NCBI GenBank assembly: GCA_039881145.1
Contig: JAYKKI010000074.1
Coordinates: 8,066,001 to 8,130,000, forward strand
Source: Druceiella hillmani
Lineage: Eukaryota > Arthropoda > Insecta > Lepidoptera > Hepialidae
Length of the DNA stretch: 64,000 nt
Direction: 5' to 3'
Below the pieces are notes generated by a model, which had not been told where the DNA came from, ran no database searches, and saw nothing but the letters and a program-made list of their open reading frames with translations. Positions 62,452 to 64,000 of this stretch are shown piece by piece; position 1 is the first letter of the stretch; each line of letters begins with the position of its first letter. The position numbers were made by a program, and so were the translations under genes.

Positions 62452-62534
<83 letters not shown>
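62452..62534. repeat. TA microsatellite, about 83 bp
   Basis: TA repeats with a single 'ac' interruption. Confidence 0.96.
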
Positions 62535-62536
<2 letters not shown>

Positions 62537-63398
62537 AAATATTGTTGTTAATTTGTCTTGTAAGTTCTTATTACTTAGTTCTTCACGTAAAGTCAAATTA
62601 AAATATTATTTTTCGATACTACACACAAATATTGCCGCTGGTCATAGTTCGATAGTACACTACTACATAAATCATATGAACAACTAAATAATATAACAAA
62701 ACACATAATTTTTGTTCCAAGTTACATATTGTAGTTTGTATTATAAACACAAATAAATGCAATTTATTTATTATTAAGTGTATAAGTGCATTTCTACAGG
62801 ATAAACTAAGCTATTTGATGAGCTCTAATATGAGATGGAAGGAACGTACTTCAGAAAAATTGGTTGATATTTGTATTTGCTACCATCATTACATGTTTCA
62901 TTAGGGCTATCTTTATAGCCTGTTAAGCAGGAGCAGAATTTGGAATACGAACGTTCCGTACACATCTAGGTGCACAGAAAGATTTAAATATTTAAAGGTA
63001 CTTATTATTTTCAGTAAATTCTTTACAAATATTTTATTGTTTTCCGCTGTGTAAATTTATTACCAGCCAAATATTTTCAAGAGCAAAACTTTCTAAATTT
63101 TTTGAAAACAATGTAAACTAGAATGATTCCCTTAGCTTTTCTGGAAATTTTAAGTAAAATTCGAGAAACTCTGCTATTTTCATAATTTCATTAGTATGAA
63201 AAGAGGAGGAAAACAATTTTTCCTCATGTCCTACTTAAAATTATGAGAAAAATGTTTTCTGAGTTAAATACTATTTTCAAACAATAATCGAAACAAGTAC
63301 CTTTTAGAACAAATGTCGATCACTTAATTTGGCTCCTGTAAAATTTTGAAATAATTATATTTAAATGTTAATTAGTAATGAATGGGTTAATATGCTTT
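62535..63398. other. AT-rich, nothing recognised
   Basis: No coding or repeat signal could be supported. Confidence 0.35.
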
Positions 63399-63490
63399 AT
63401 CAAATTTCAAGTTTCTATATAAACGATTTCTGAGAACAAAAGGCTTGAAGCGTATAAGCGGTTTCATAATGGTCCCGTTTTTAGAGGGTT
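63399..63490 (+). repeat. Diverged dispersed repeat fragment
   Basis: 'tcaaatttcaagtttctata', 'gatttctgagaacaaaaggc' and 'tggtcccgtttttagagggt' parallel the 41060 copy of the 'fused tail' repeat ('caaatttcaagtttctaggt', 'ggtttctgagaaaagggctt'). Confidence 0.4.
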
Positions 63491-64000
63491 GAATCAGAAT
63501 TCAATTGATTAATAGAATAATAAAATTAGTCACATAATTTTGTTTATTACGAGCGGGTTATTTTCTCATTAATTTTTGTTCCACATCTTAAGTTTCTTTA
63601 TATCGTATTATGATGAATTAAACTGTATATGTTAGCAAAAGACCGTATATGTAAGTTACATAATGTTGGGATACCCATCAAATATTTTTAGTCGTCTTAA
63701 CAAATTGAAAAACAAATTAAATAACTAACAGACATACAAACAGATTTAATTTTTTCACTATATAAAATAAAATATGGCAGTAAATTTTTACATAAAAATA
63801 AATAGACAGGTTTGCAGAGTTTATTACATCTCCTGGTGCCGAAACAATATAAATTTTATTGAGCTCAATAAACGGAGCAGAATTATTTATGTAAATCTTT
63901 ATTATGTTTGAGAATGAAACGGTTATTGAAATATATTTTAAGATGCGACTTGGCTTTGAAGGGGATATATTCCGTGAATAATTTTGATCATGTTTATTCT
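63491..64000. other. AT-rich, nothing recognised
   Basis: The string 'taacagacatacaaacagat' near 63727 is reminiscent of retroelement 3' ends, but too short to call. Confidence 0.3.

Overview
The window is AT-rich, gene-poor eukaryotic DNA, almost certainly from an insect and most likely a moth or butterfly (Lepidoptera). The grounds are long TA microsatellites, no compact operon-like coding, spliceosomal-type signals rather than long ORFs, and dispersed repeats that resemble ones I know from lepidopteran genomes. Examples are a roughly 1.1 kb repeat opening 'ctagctgtgcccgcgac', a repeat ending in a 'cctataagggttcc...ggaaccctaaaa' tail, and a 'gacttcaaaaa...gtctgatgatg' composite. The lepidopteran assignment rests on recalled patterns, not on a database search.

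I found no convincing intact host protein-coding gene. Nearly every recognisable coding signal is a decayed mobile element. These are a P-element/THAP-type transposase tail at the left edge (1-416, +), a truncated Tc1/IS630-type transposase (25.8-26.2 kb, +), and a Ty1/copia pol remnant (32.8-34.9 kb, -). There is also a 1.28 kb Tc1/mariner-superfamily element with both terminal inverted repeats, sitting inside a TA microsatellite (51.0-52.3 kb, -), and a badly frameshifted copy of a repetitive uncharacterised arthropod protein family (55.8-56.9 kb, -) that no long ORF reveals.

Layout: 0-10 kb holds the transposase tail, a SINE-like unit, a four-copy ~169-bp tandem array and two copies of a foldback repeat. 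10-21 kb is the most gene-like stretch: it has several isolated CpG-rich blocks (about 11.0, 13.0, 13.5, 18.8 and 20.7 kb), one candidate splice-bounded exon and a short signal-peptide-like ORF on the minus strand. 21-32 kb is AT-rich with a Tc1-type fragment, a 146-bp duplication and a large composite repeat. 32-36 kb holds the copia remnant and a non-LTR-like unit with a GAT tail. 36-48 kb is mostly unassigned, with GC-balanced islands near 41.5, 43.0 and 45.0 kb. 48-60 kb is dense in repeats (1.1 kb lepidopteran-type repeat, mariner element, TA tracts, decayed protein family, ~213-bp duplication). 60-64 kb is AT-rich and largely blank.

The genes do not form a pathway. The content is best read as intergenic or intronic DNA with layered transposon decay, plus a few possible regulatory islands. 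A five-member foldback repeat family (4.0, 9.0, 16.1, 40.9 and 60.1 kb) is the most distinctive structure shared across the window.
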